A DNA stretch of 64,000 nucleotides from Polychytrium aggregatum (Eukaryota; Chytridiomycota; Chytridiomycetes; Polychytriales). The position numbers and the translations under genes are program-made. The notes below the pieces were generated by a model. It worked only from the letters and a program-made list of their open reading frames with translations, was not told the origin of the DNA and searched no databases. Shown here in pieces: positions 22,250 through 33,239 of the stretch (position 1 is its first letter; every line of letters starts with the position of its first letter). Where the stretch lies: the NCBI RefSeq assembly GCF_025602895.1, contig NW_026516278.1, positions 157,803-221,802 on the forward strand, given 5' to 3'.

Positions 22250-23227
22250 ATGGATCCTGCCCTCGTGGACCGCCTCCGTGCCTTGGAGGCCGAGCTCGCC
22301 GAGCTCCGGACAGCTCGCGATGCTCCTGCCGCTGGGTACAGCGTGCAGATGCCGGACCGTTACGACGGTAACCGGCAAGGGTTCCGGGCATTCGTAAATC
22401 AGTGCAAACTGTATATACGAATGCAGCCCCACCGGTTCCCTGCTGACCCGATTAAGGTCGGATTCGTCATTAGTCTGCTCACTGGACCGGCTCTCCAGTG
22501 GGCGACTCCGATGCTTGAGATGGGTGATCCCCGACTCAACTCTTTTGGCGATTTCCTAGAACGCTTTTCCAAAGTGTTTGACGACCCTGATCGGGCCAGG
22601 ACTGCCGAGTCAGTGATCACCACACTGTCTCAGGGCAACCGCCCGTGCGCAGTCTATGCATCCGAGTTCCTTCGTATTGCCGCCGATACGACTTGGAACG
22701 ACGGTGCAAAGATCTCGTTCTTCCGACTTGGCTTGTCGGATGATGTCAGAGACGAACTTTCGCGAGTTCGCCCTCTGCCACGAGATCTGGAGGAGTACAT
22801 CGAGCTTTGTAACGAGCTCGATGCACGAATCCGCGAGCGCCGTCAAGAGCGCCGAAGCACGCCTGCCCGCTACCGGTCTTCCCAGTTCGCCTTTGGTTCC
22901 GCCTCCGCTGCCGTTCCCGCCATCGCTCCCGCGCCCGTCCTCGCTCCGCCGCACCCCTCCTACATTGTTTCCGAGCCCATGCAAGTGGACTCTGCCGTCT
23001 CTGGACCCCTGACCGCCGAGGAGAAACAACGCCGCCGCCGCTTTGGACTCTGCCTGTACTGTGGCAAGAAGGGCCACTTGGTACGAAACTGCCCCGTCAA
23101 GTTTGGATCTACCAGAGCTACCGGACCGCCCCCTGGACCTCCCGGCCCGAGGATCATCCGCACCATCGTTTACGAAGATGGAGAAGTGCAAGACTTCAGT
23201 TCGGGAAACGACCAGGCCCGGTTCTAA
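22250..23227 (+). CDS. gag: Gag polyprotein, element 2
   Basis: 325 residues from ATG 22250. The protein is identical to that of element 1, including the CCHC knuckle; one silent change (GAG to GAA in the codon near 23176) is visible. The TAA is at 23225-23227 and the slippery GGGAAAC at 23203-23209. Confidence 0.92.
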   Translation: MDPALVDRLRALEAELAELRTARDAPAAGYSVQMPDRYDGNRQGFRAFVNQCKLYIRMQPHRFPADPIKVGFVISLLTGPALQWATPMLEMGDPRLNSFGDFLERFSKVFDDPDRARTAESVITTLSQGNRPCAVYASEFLRIAADTTWNDGAKISFFRLGLSDDVRDELSRVRPLPRDLEEYIELCNELDARIRERRQERRSTPARYRSSQFAFGSASAAVPAIAPAPVLAPPHPSYIVSEPMQVDSAVSGPLTAEEKQRRRRFGLCLYCGKKGHLVRNCPVKFGSTRATGPPPGPPGPRIIRTIVYEDGEVQDFSSGNDQARF

Positions 23228-26200
23228 GTGAAGGCCTTGAACCGGAGCCGTGCCCACCGCCTTCCGAAAGTGAAGACATTGGTAAGGTGCCTTTGGTAAG
23301 TACTGGGGAAGCAGTGATGTGCGGACAGCTTCGCCTTGCCTCTGGACCGGCGGACACTCTCAGCTCTGGCATAGTACCCGTGGCACCTCTGGTGTCACTG
23401 GGAACTGCACCTCATCCACAGGTGCAAATACCTGAGCTGTCCTGCCAACCCTCGGCAAAGTTAACTGTCTGTGCTAGCCGCAACCCTGGTGCCGAAGCTG
23501 GTACCGAACCAAAGTCTTGTGTTTCGTCTGTTCGTCGTTGCTCGTTGGTTGTTCCCGTCGCTGTTCGTCTTCCTTCTGGTGATTCTCTGTCGTGCGAAGG
23601 ACTTGTCGATTCTGGTGCCTCTGGCAACTTTATCGACGAGGACTTTGTTGCTCGACACTCTGTCCCCACCTGCTCCAAGGCTTCGCCCTTGGCAGTGGAA
23701 GGCGTGGATGGTAAGCCGCTGTCGTCTGGCCCCATCCTCCGCGAGACTGCTCCACTCGAGGTGATTCTCGGGGACGTCTCGCAACGCCTTCGGTTCGATG
23801 TGATCAGGTCTCCACATCAACCACTTATCCTTGGCTTTCCTTGGTTGCGCACCGCCGAGCCCAAGATTGTCTGGTCTCGCGGTCTTCTTTGTCTCCCTCC
23901 TTCTGTTGATTCCGACCCCTCTCCATGCACTACTTCTCTTTCGTCTTGCTCCACTTCCTCCAATGTCACTCCCCTTCTTGATGATTCCACTCCTTTGATT
24001 GATCTAAGCTCCTCTCCTACGCTCCCACCTTCGTCTTCCCCTTCTTGTCTTGTTCCTCCCGAACCCCTTCGCTCTTCCCAAACCCCTTCTTCTGTTGTCA
24101 GTTCTCTTTCCCTCCTTGATGTACCTCCTCCTGTTGTTTGTTCTTCGGACATTGTTCAGAATAAAGTAACCGTCGAACATTATTCTGACCTTGTCCACGC
24201 CCCTCCTCTCAGCTCGGACGCTCCTCTCCGCGTCTGCAGCATTGATTACCGCTCGATGCGCGAGTCTTTGGATGCATGCAGGCATGGAACGCAACCCCTG
24301 ACCATCTTTCAGGTCCATGTCCTGCCCACTGACGAGCCGAGCACTGCGACTGTCGAAGTGCCTGCGGAGTACAAGGACTTCCTGTCTGTTTTCTCTAAAC
24401 AGGAAGCTGACTCCTTGCCTCCGCATCGCCCTTATGACTGCCCCATTGACTTGGAGCCGGGCAAGTCGCCAAAGTTCGGGCCTCTGTACTCACTGTCCGA
24501 GCCCGAACTTCACGCTCTGCGTGACTATCTCGACGAGAATCTTGCCAAGGGATTCGTTCGTCCTTCGTCGTCCCCAGCAGGCTCACCAATCCTCTTCGTC
24601 AAGAAGAAGGACGGCTCACTTCGTCTTTGCGTTGACTACCGCGCACTGAACGGTATCACGGTAAAGAACCGTTACCCTTTACCGCTGATCGGCGAGCTGC
24701 TGGACCGACTTCGAGGCGCGAAGGTGTTCACTAAGCTGGACCTTCGTGGAGCCTACAATCTGCTGCGCATCCGCTCCGGGGACGAGTGGAAGACAGCTTT
24801 CCGTACTCGATATGGGCACTTCGAGTACTTGGTGATGCCCTTTGGGCTCACCAACGCGCCAGCGACGTTCCAGCACTTCATCAACGACGTCCTGCGCACC
24901 GAGTTGGACCAGTTCGCAATTGCGTATCTTGACGATATCTTGATCTACAGTGCTGATCCGTCGCAGCATGTAGAGCACGTCAAGCAGGTCCTCTCGAAGC
25001 TCCGAGCTGCAAAGCTGTATTGCAAGCTGGAGAAGTGCGAGTTCTCCAAAACCTCGGTCTCGTTCCTTGGTTTCATGGTCTCGCCCGAGGGCATCGGTAT
25101 GGAGCGATCCAAGCTCTCTGCGATCTTGGATTGGCCCATACCGCGCAACATCTCGGATCTTCGATCCTTTGTCGGGTTTGCGAACTTCTATCGACGCTTC
25201 ATCGATGGATACGCAAAGATCGCGGGGCCCATGACTCGGCTCTTCCGGAAGACGCATGGCTTCCAGTGGTCCCGCGAAGCCGATAAAGCATTCAGATCCT
25301 TGAAGGATGCCTTCGTTTCGGAGCCCGTTCTGGTGCATCCGGACCCATCCAAGCCGTTCGTCGTAGAGTCAGATGCGTCGGACTTTGCGCTTGGATGCGT
25401 GCTCTCCCAGCGGGGTGCTGATGATCGCCTTCATCCTTGCTCGTTCCATTCGCGGACACTCTCGAATGCTGAACGTAACTACAGCATATACGAGAAAGAG
25501 CTGTTGGCGATCAAGGAGGCTTTCGAGGCGTGGCGACACTACCTCGAAGGCGCCCAGCATCCCGTTGCCGTTCTGACCGATCACAAGAACTTGGAGTACC
25601 TGGCAACGGCTCGCATCCTAAACCAGCGTCATGCACGGTGGTCCCAGTTCTTGTCTCGGTTCGACATCCGCATCCAGTACCGTCCTGGTGCGAGGAACGG
25701 CAAGGCCGATGCCCTGTCTCGTCGCTCGGACTACATCCCTTCGTCGGCCTCCGTGTCGAGGGATCCGCCTCTGCTTCTCGATCCTGCCGCGGTGATACGC
25801 GTGCTCCGAAGCAGAGACGCCCGCTCTTCGGTTGCAAGTCGCAGTGACCCTGTGGATTTGCTGCAGCTCATAGCCGAAGAGCAGGCTCGGGATCCCGGTC
25901 TAGACAAATACCGTCGTGACCCGAAGTTCGTCTGGAATGGCCAGTACCTCACCTTCCAGAACAGGATTGTGGTCCCAGAGTCGTGCCGAGTTCCGGCGCT
26001 CAAGTCGTGCCATGACCCAGTCGCTGTGGGTCATCCAGGCATCCGACGGACTCTGGCTCTGGTATCGCGACAGTTTTGGTGGCAAACCTATCGGAAAGAT
26101 GTCAAAGAGTACGTCTCGACGTGCGACACCTGTGCACGCTCGAAAGCTCCGCGACACAAGCCGTTTGGGTTCCTGTTGCCACTCCAGACAGCCGATCGAC

Positions 26201-27309
26201 CCTGGGGGACACTGACCATGGACTTTATCACTGATCTGCCAAAGTCCAAGGGTCACACCTGCATCTTTGTGGTGGTATGCAGCCTCACAAAGATGGCACA
26301 CTTTATGTCCTGGCGTTCACTGCCGTCGGCGGAGGAGACTGCGTCACTGTTCCTCGACAATGTCTTTCGTCTCCATGGCCTCCCCGACACAGTGGTTTCA
26401 GACCGAGGAAGTCAGTTCACCTCTCGGTTCTGGAAGGCACTCTGCACGCAGCTCGGGATCCAAACCAGTCTGTCCACGGCCTTCCATCCCCAGACCGATG
26501 GACAGACTGAGAGGGTCAACCAGGTCATCAACCAATACCTGCGCTGTTACACGTCGTATCAGCAAGATGACTGGGCCGAGCTGCTGCCGTTGGCCGAGTT
26601 CTCTTACAATAACCTCGAGAACTCGTCAACACATGCCTCGCCATTCTTGGCAACCTATGGGTTCCACCCAAGGTTCGAAGTCCCCGTTGTCGCTGGCGGC
26701 CCTGATGTTCCCTCTGCCACGGAGAGGGTTGAACATCTCCAGCGGAACCTGGCACTGTTGAAGGAGAATCTTGAGAAGGCAAAGTCTGACTACAAGCACT
26801 TCTCAGATCTCCGGAGGTCCCAGGCTCCCGACTTGCGTCCGGGCGATCAAGTCTGGGTGCTGACTCGTAACATCAGCACCACTCGCCCAAGCAAGAAGCT
26901 GGATTACCAGAGGATTGGACCATTCACCATCCTCGAGGCCGTCGGGACATTGGCTTTCCGCCTGGACTTGCCAAAGGACATAAAGGTGCACCCGGTGTTC
27001 CATGTGTCTCTTCTTGAGCCCTACAAGAAGAACTCGCTTCCGGGTCGGGTGCAAGCGCCGCCCCCTGCGGTGGTCATCGATGGGAACTTGGAGTGGGAGG
27101 TCGAAGAGATCTTAGACTCCAAGTTCGTGCGCGGAAAGCTGCACTATCTCATCGATTGGAAAGGCTACCCGGTCACCGATCGAAGTTGGGAGCCCGCCGA
27201 CATTGTCTTTGCCCCAACGGTGGCCGCGGAGTACCACCGACGCTACCCAGACAAGCCTGGCCCCAGGAGAACTCAAGATGGAACACGCCGTAGTTTAAGG
27301 AGGAGATAG
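23203..27309 (+). CDS. pol: Pol polyprotein, element 2 (reached by -1 frameshift)
   Basis: Same domain order and intact catalytic residues as in element 1: protease DSG, RT YLDD, RNase H, HHCC plus DD35E integrase, chromodomain. The visible protein differences from element 1 are a cluster in the Ser/Pro-rich spacer between protease and RT (around 23930-23960 and 24090) and one Ile/Val change near 26690. The rest is nearly identical, which fits a recent common source. Confidence 0.93.
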   Translation, partial: GKRPGPVLSEGLEPEPCPPPSESEDIGKVPLVSTGEAVMCGQLRLASGPADTLSSGIVPVAPLVSLGTAPHPQVQIPELSCQPSAKLTVCASRNPGAEAGTEPKSCVSSVRRCSLVVPVAVRLPSGDSLSCEGLVDSGASGNFIDEDFVARHSVPTCSKASPLAVEGVDGKPLSSGPILRETAPLEVILGDVSQRLRFDVIRSPHQPLILGFPWLRTAEPKIVWSRGLLCLPPSVDSDPSPCTTSLSSCSTSSNVTPLLDDSTPLIDLSSSPTLPPSSSPSCLVPPEPLRSSQTPSSVVSSLSLLDVPPPVVCSSDIVQNKVTVEHYSDLVHAPPLSSDAPLRVCSIDYRSMRESLDACRHGTQPLTIFQVHVLPTDEPSTATVEVPAEYKDFLSVFSKQEADSLPPHRPYDCPIDLEPGKSPKFGPLYSLSEPELHALRDYLDENLAKGFVRPSSSPAGSPILFVKKKDGSLRLCVDYRALNGITVKNRYPLPLIGELLDRLRGAKVFTKLDLRGAYNLLRIRSGDEWKTAFRTRYGHFEYLVMPFGLTNAPATFQHFINDVLRTELDQFAIAYLDDILIYSADPSQHVEHVKQVLSKLRAAKLYCKLEKCEFSKTSVSFLGFMVSPEGIGMERSKLSAILDWPIPRNISDLRSFVGFANFYRRFIDGYAKIAGPMTRLFRKTHGFQWSREADKAFRSLKDAFVSEPVLVHPDPSKPFVVESDASDFALGCVLSQRGADDRLHPCSFHSRTLSNAERNYSIYEKELLAIKEAFEAWRHYLEGAQHPVAVLTDHKNLEYLATARILNQRHARWSQFLSRFDIRIQYRPGARNGKADALSRRSDYIPSSASVSRDPPLLLDPAAVIRVLRSRDARSSVASRSDPVDLLQLIAEEQARDPGLDKYRRDPKFVWNGQYLTFQNRIVVPESCRVPALKSCHDPVAVGHPGIRRTLALVSRQFWWQTYRKDVKEYVSTCDTCARSKAPRHKPFGFLLPLQTADRPWGTLTMDFITDLPKSKGHTCIFVVVCSLTKMAHFMSWRSLPSAEETASLFLDNVFRLHGLPDTVVSDRGSQFTSRFWKALCTQLGIQTSLSTAFHPQTDGQTERVNQVINQYLRCYTSYQQDDWAELLPLAEFSYNNLENSSTHASPFLATYGFHPRFEVPVVAGGPDVPSATERVEHLQRNLALLKENLEKAKSDYKHFSDLRRSQAPDLRPGDQVWVLTRNISTTRPSKKLDYQRIGPFTILEAVGTLAFRLDLPKDIKVHPVFHVSLLEPYKKNSLPGRVQAPPPAVVIDGNLEWEVEEILDSKFVRGKLHYLIDWKGYPVTDRSWEPADIVFAPTVAAEYHRRYPDKPGPRRTQDGTRRSLRRR

Positions 27310-27728
27310 TGTGATGACCAGCATCACAACGGACCAATGAGATTGTCCCGCATGCTCTCGCCCTCCGCACCAATCATGAGTCCCCACGTGTTTGTTTGCC
27401 CCCATGCATGAGCACGCGCCGTTGCCACCCGCGTCTACTGGTTTCCTGCCTCCCCCACCGCTCGGCACATGTCCCCGGGCTGTGCCAAGCCTCTCTCGCT
27501 TGCACACCAGCCACTCTCGCACCCCCTTCTCGCTTCTCTGTGATGCTCCACCCTTCTCGCCCACTTTTGCCCCTCGACCTTCTCCCGGTCTATAAATAGC
27601 CCTGCATGTCTGAGCCTATGTTGAACACCAGTTCGAACAAAACTTGTTCTTTGGTGTTCGGGGCTAAAAGCTAATAAAGCTCATACCAAGCACTTGGTCT
27701 TCGTCCTTGCGCTTGTTCACTCCTTACA
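27310..27728 (+). repeat. 3' LTR of element 2
   Basis: 419 bp, directly after the pol TAG. It ends CTCCTTACA and is followed by CAACC (27729-27733), then by the resumed GH5 exon. Confidence 0.93.
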
Positions 27729-29742
27729 CAACCTCAACATCATTCGCCTTGGTTGGTTTTGCAATCGCTCCGGCTGATCCACCCAGGCTGTCTGGCCACT
27801 TGATCTCGCTTTGCAACGCATTCGCTGATGCTGTATCGATTGTAGGTGTCATGTGGGGTGGTGTCGAGCCTTGGCGCGGGAGCTACAACCAAACCTATAT
27901 CGATGTTCTGAAGCAAATTGTTGCGAGGTGCCAAGAAAAAGTAGGTGCATCTGTTCATTGGCAAAGACAACTGCCACAGGAGAATAATGACGCTGCGGAA
28001 CGATCGCCTTGGATCTTTGCAGGGCATTTATGTGCTCCTGGATATGCACCAAGATGTCCTGTCGGAGCGGTTCTGTGGTGAAGGCGTCCCCATGTGGGCA
28101 TTCCACACAAACAAAATCGAGCAAGAGCATGGCTTTCCCTTCCCTTTGGAGAACCCATGGCCGCTCAATCAGTCGGACGACATTCCCACGAAGCTGCAAT
28201 GCGATACGCACGAGTGGTTCAGCTACCAGTTGACTGCCGCCGCATCGCGGGGCTATCAGAATCTGTATGACGACGAAGATGGCCTGGCAACTTCGATGGC
28301 TCGGTTTTGGGCCAAAGTAGCGTCCGAGTTCAAGGACTACGACAATGTCGTAGGTTACGACCTGATCAACGGTGCGTTTGCTGTCGTGACCGACCCGCGA
28401 ACATCTCGAGTGGCGGCTCAGCAGAGTATAGAGAGTGCAGCAGCGACTTTCCAATGACAGCACATGTATCTGAGCAGAGCCCCTGCCCTGACCAACCGTA
28501 TCTGGCGCTGATGAGCTCTTGTGCTATCCAGAGCCGTGGGCTGGCGATGTGTTCAAAAATCCGTTGCTCTTGAGTCCGGGTGTTGCCGATAGAAAGAATC
28601 TTCAGCCATTCTATGAAATTATCCATGAACATATCCGACAAGTCGATACCGACCGACTGATTTTCTTCGAGTCAGTGACTTGGGACAACTTTGTGGTCGG
28701 ATTTACCCAACCACCAGGTGAGTTTCCCTGGCCAGCACAGCAGCGACTCAGGGAGGATCTGAGTCTCCGGCAAAGCTGGCGCAGTATGGTGCGAGAGGTC
28801 TGGTCGCTCAGAGTCGCAGCAGTGTACGGCGCAATGGCCACCCAGCTCCAGCTCACGACCCTACCTGATCGAATCGGCGCGGCTGGTGAATCAATGTGCA
28901 GGCGGTAAAGAGTATCGGAACCGCTCGGTGCTGAGCTACCATCACTACGATAAGAAGCCCAACATGCTTGGAATCGAGAGAACGTTCACAGAGCGGCTCC
29001 TGGATGCCAAACGGCTATCAACTGGGCTCATGATGACAGAATTCGACATTGCCTTTGGGGACGGGAAGCGCGCTGCCTGGCTCGAAAACGCCTTCCGACT
29101 GGCCGACAAACACTTCCAGAGCTGGATAGGGTTGGTAGCAAGCGTCAATGTCGATCCGTGCGGCGAGCACCCTCAGTCTCGACTATGAGCGGCTCATCGG
29201 CGGGCTCCAGATTGTGGCGCCAACGCGGATACTGATGCCGATTTGCCTCGCAGGTGGGAGTACAAACGCTTTGTTCCCATTACCGGGTTTGGCGACTTTA
29301 TGTTTGATCCCCAAACGGGCGAGCTGGTCAAGGGCTTTGTGCCGCTGCTGAGTCGGCCGTTCGCCCAGGCGATTGCCGGCCGAGCTCTGTCCATGAGCTT
29401 TGATCCTGAGACAAAGCAGTTTGATTTGGAGTACGAGCTGATCCAGTCGAGCCGCACCAGCGTGACTGAGATCCGGTTCCTGAAGAGGTAAGCCGGCATG
29501 TGGGCATCTAGCTGTGCACTGGCTGACCGGGGCGCAACTGGGACGCCAGCCCGGCGCTGAACGATCGAGCTCCATCTTGCCGGTACAGGGTACAGTACCC
29601 CAACGGATTCCAGGTCAAAGTCAAGCCCTCCAAAGGCATCACCTGGGAAGTCAGTCCTCACAACGACGGCTTGGTGTTGGTCCGGGCCGACCCCCGGGCT
29701 CCACTTGGGGAGCGAGTCCATGTGTCGATCATTGAAAACTAA

Positions 29743-30092
29743 GCGTTGCTGCAAGGGGCCATCCTGCGTTTGGGGGAGGGTTGATGATCGCTCTATCCTC
29801 GATCGAGAATACATGCACACTCATCCAGGACGCCCAACAGTACCGCCGTCGCTGCCTGGCTGTGTTGATGTCTTGGTGCGCCGCGGCCTGCCCAATCGCT
29901 GCGCGTGCCTGCGAACATGTGGCTGGTCCGGTCCTGCGTCTTTGTCGCCATGGTCCTCGGTTCTGCCGCACCCTCTCGCCCAACCGTCCGGCCGCCGGCC
30001 CGCAGCGAATCTCTGCGTCTGGCCTCGCTCGCCTCTCCCCCAAGTTGCATCCATCCCCAAAGGCATCCTCCGTCCGTCTGCAGCTTTCATCG
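29743..30092. other. Spacer between the tandem GH5 copies
   Basis: 350 bp holding the 3' flank of copy A and the promoter/leader of copy B. An in-frame extension upstream of the copy B start exists (from 29781), but it would bury the signal peptide, so it is not taken as coding. Confidence 0.6.
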
Positions 30093-32785
30093 ATGACTTC
30101 AAAGCTGCTGTTTGTGCGCCTCATAGCTTTCTGTTTGTCTGTCCTGCCGGCCCTCGTCATCGCGCTGCCTGCTCTGGGCCTGCTCCCACAGCAAATTCTC
30201 TCGGACATCCGGCAACCGCAGCATCCATTCGACTGGATTCCGACGGGAAATCATCCACCTGCGATCGTCCCAATCTCCCACATTAGCCAGCGCTCGTTCA
30301 TCGACAGCTATGGACGGCAGCGTCTCTTTCGCGGCGTAAACGTTGTTGTTAAAGGTATGTCCGTGAGGCCAGCACGGATGTTGTCTGGAAGGCATTCATG
30401 AGCCCGTCGGTTCCTGATGTTGCTGGTCGATTTCGCCTGCAACTATGACCTCTAATGTACAAGGCCCAGGGCCCATCGGATGGCGAAGCGTGTCCGGACT
30501 TTGGCCCGTACTTATCCCTCCGCCACCATTGCAGGGCCGCCATGGCACCCAACGATCGACCGATGGGACCCACAACTGTCATTCAGCCAAGAAGATGTGG
30601 ACTTTATTGCCGATCTGAACCTCAACATCGTCAGATTAGGTGCATCACCGTGGCCGCCCTGCTTTCCTAGGTCGCATTGTCATGCTGTCGAAATGGCATC
30701 TTGTCGAGCGCCACCTAATCAACGCAATCCACTCTATCTTGCCAGGCGTGATGTGGCCAGGCTTTGAGCCGAGCCGCGGGCACTATAACTCGACCTACAT
30801 CGCAATTCTCAAGACAATCGTTGAGCGATGCAGAGCAAAGGTGAGAGTGATTGGCCCAGCGTGCGGGCAAGCACATCGATCGATAACTGTCCGGATACTT
30901 GGTAGTGAGCCTCGATTGTATTGCCGAGATGTCCGCAGCCTGGGATTGGGTCATGCGCCTGCATCTGCCCATCCTAACGCCGAAGCCCTCCAAATATCTA
31001 CTACTCTTGCGTCGCTGGGTGCGCACGGATCGGTCTGGTTATGAAATGCTCGTCTTGCCGGAATCGGGGGCCCATCTGTCCGACACACAACCAGGGCATT
31101 TACGTGCTGCTCAATATGCACCAAGATGTATTGTCGGAGAAGCTCTGCGGCGAAGGCATCCCTCTGTGGGCCGCTGAGGAGCTGCTCGTCCCAGCCAAGC
31201 AGAGCCAGGCCTTTCCGTTTCCACTCGAAGACCCATGGGCCCTGAACAACACGCAGGGCATTCCCTCGCGTGAGCGCTGCGACACCCGCGATTGGTTCGA
31301 GTATCACTTTGCCGTAGCAACATCAAGGGCGTACCAGCGGCTCTATGACGACCGGAACGGCATCGGCCGGGCTATGGCGCTCTTCTGGGCAAGGGTTGCC
31401 CAGGAGTTTGGGCAGTATGATAATGTCCTGGGATACGAGCTCATCAACGGTACCTTTGGACTGATCTGCCGCTTTTGAAGGAGCACCTGCGTCGATTCTG
31501 ATTTGCGAGCTTGATGCTGACTGCCGGGAACTAGAGGCGCATGAAATATTGTTGAATCTGAAGGCGAGGCTATCCAAGTTTGGAGAGTGTTCCTGGAGTC
31601 TGTGCTGACACCACCTCTGCGATGACACTTTCTGCCAAACAGAACCATGGGCAGGGGACGTCTTCAAGAACCCGCTGCTTCTTTCGCCAGGCGTTGCCGA
31701 CCTCGTCAACTTGCAGCCCTTCTATGAGATGATTCATGCAGAGATCCGCAAAGTCGACAAGGAGCGCTTCGTGTTCTTCGAGTCCGTCACATGGGATAAC
31801 GTCGCAGTCGGGTTCACACGGTCGCCAGGTGCGGTCTCTGTGCCATGGCTATCAGCAGCAGGTACCGCCAAAGTTCGCTGACCGTCTTGGTGCAATCTAC
31901 TCCAGGCGGATCGCATTACCGCAACAGGTCAGTCCTGAGCTACCACCACTACGACAAGCGCCCGAATGTGCTCAAGATCGAAAAGACATTCAAGGAGCGA
32001 ATCCTGGATGCTGCTCGCCTCAAGATTGGGCTGATGCTCACCGAGTTTGATATCGCTTATCGGGCGTCCGAGTCGGTTGGCTGGATCAAAGAGACCCTGG
32101 CCTCGGCAGACCAGCATCTGCAGAGCTGGATCGGGTAGGAGCACCGCTGCACGGCCGGGGCAGTTGATATGCTGACGCTGACTACGACTGCTGCTTGGCC
32201 ATCGCCGCTGCATGTCCCATCTTGGCGACTGCTGACGTCTCCCGTGCATGTCCCTGCGATGACGCCCTTGAAGCTGGGAGTACAAGCGGTTTCTCCCGAT
32301 CACCGGATTTGGAGACTCGTTCTTTGATCCAGACACTGGAGAGCTCTGGCAGAAGATGGTCCCGCTGTTTTCTCGCCCCTACGCACAGGCTGTTGCGGGC
32401 AAGATTACGTTCATGAACTTCAGCCAAGAGACCTCTCGGTATGAGCTGCGGTTTGTTGCCAATGAGGCCACCCAGCTTCAGACCACCGAAATCCGGTTTT
32501 TGAAGCGGTAAGCAGTCGGATGCATGGCGCTGAGAATCGCTTTAGTGAGACAGCAGCAAGAGTCGCCGAGTCACGCAGTCAGCACCAGCTAAATGTGAGG
32601 GGGCTTCATTGCGATCCAGGACCCACTATCCAAACGGCTTCCGAGTCCGAATCTGGCCCTCAGTACTCTCGTGGGAGCATCCGGCTGAGCGGGACGATGG
32701 GCTTTTGATTCTGAAACCCAGCAGCCGAGTTCGGAATGGCGAAGAGATCACTGTGGTCATCACGGGCGATGTGCCGCAGACATGA
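30093..32785 (+). CDS. GH5 endoglycoceramidase-like glycosidase, copy B (uninterrupted)
   Basis: Tandem paralogue of copy A with the same eight-exon plan. Exon 1 (30093-about 30354) encodes a hydrophobic signal peptide (MTSKLLFVRLIAFCLSVLP...) and RQRLFRGVNVVVKG. Later exons carry PPWHPTIDRWDPQ, VDFIADLNLNIVRLG, GVMWPGFEPSRGHYN and YVLLNMHQDVLSEKLCGEG. The acid/base EPWAGDVFKN (about 31642) follows LGYELIN across an intron. Then come RNRSVLSYHHYD, LMLTEFDIAY with the nucleophile Glu (about 32040), and GFGDSFFDPDTGE. The C-terminal beta-domain ends at TGA 32783-32785. Substrate inference (glycosphingolipid or steryl glucoside) comes from the family only. It is predicted secreted. It is probably the only functional copy here, since copy A is split. 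Confidence 0.85.
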
Positions 32786-33239
32786 GCCACCCAACGGCAG
32801 AGTCCAGTGCGCGGCACAGCGAAGGACCGGCGAGGGGCAGGCTGAAATACTCTCATCATGTACATTTTTGTGAACACGCCCTCATCGGTTTTTGGCTGCG
32901 AGGCAGGATCTGCATGGCCCGAGAACGCCGTGCTGCACCAAGTTCATGGTGCCAGGGTGCCGCATCGAGCTCATGGCCAGGCGTTCCCACCCACACACAC
33001 ACCGTCGCTTACCTAAGCATCGTCCAGCGCCCTCCCCGTCCAAAACGAAAACCGCCCACCGACAAGCGAGATCTCGCCCCAACGCTGTTCCGTGCCTCCT
33101 GCTTCCTGCTGCCCCATCTGTCTCGGCCGCCGGGCTCGTCTGCGACCATACCAGACCTGCAGTGCTGCCGTGATACCTGCCACAGCGCACACCCGATCGC
33201 TCCCGACTGCCCTAGAGCCGCTGCCGCTACTGCCGCACC
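32786..33239. other. Intergenic region upstream of U1-70K
   Basis: No gene recognised. It holds the 3' flank of GH5 copy B and a C-rich leader immediately before the U1-70K ATG. Confidence 0.6.

Larger units (their letters stand above)
21654..27728 (+). mobile_element. Full-length Ty3/Gypsy chromovirus, element 2
   Basis: A 6075-bp near-twin of element 1, same orientation, inserted in exon 2 of GH5 copy A. The LTRs (21654-22072 and 27310-27728) both end CTCCTTACA and look identical by eye. The target duplication is CAACC. It differs from element 1 by a longer T tract (13 against 10) before gag and by a few pol substitutions in the spacer after the protease and in the integrase region. All frames are open. 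The different target duplications and the LTR-specific C/T difference show two separate insertions, not a tandem duplication of one copy. Confidence 0.95.
21198..29742 (+). pseudogene. GH5 endoglycoceramidase-like gene, copy A, split by element 2
   Basis: Predicted secreted glycosidase of family GH5; endoglycoceramidases cut the glycan off glycosphingolipids. Exon 1 (21198-21447) encodes a signal peptide (MRLLSLVLCAAASCAAL) and RQRLFRGINVVYKG. Exon 2 starts at 21567 and reaches VDFIADLN at 21653, where element 2 begins. The LTR supplies CTG TGA TGA, so the 5' part ends in two stops. The host sequence resumes at 27734 (NIIRLG). It continues through GVMWGGVEPWRGSYN, YVLLDMHQDVLSERFCGEG, the acid/base motif NEPWAGD (split by an intron), SYHHYD, and MMTEFDIAF with the nucleophile Glu. 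It ends with GFGDFMFDPQTGE and a TAA at 29740-29742. No other stop is visible in the exons, so the damage looks recent. The intron plan matches copy B. Confidence 0.88.

Noticed and set aside
15113-27728. One nested or tandemly duplicated element instead of two insertions
   Set aside because: Each copy has its own complete LTR pair and its own target duplication, and host GH5 sequence lies between them.
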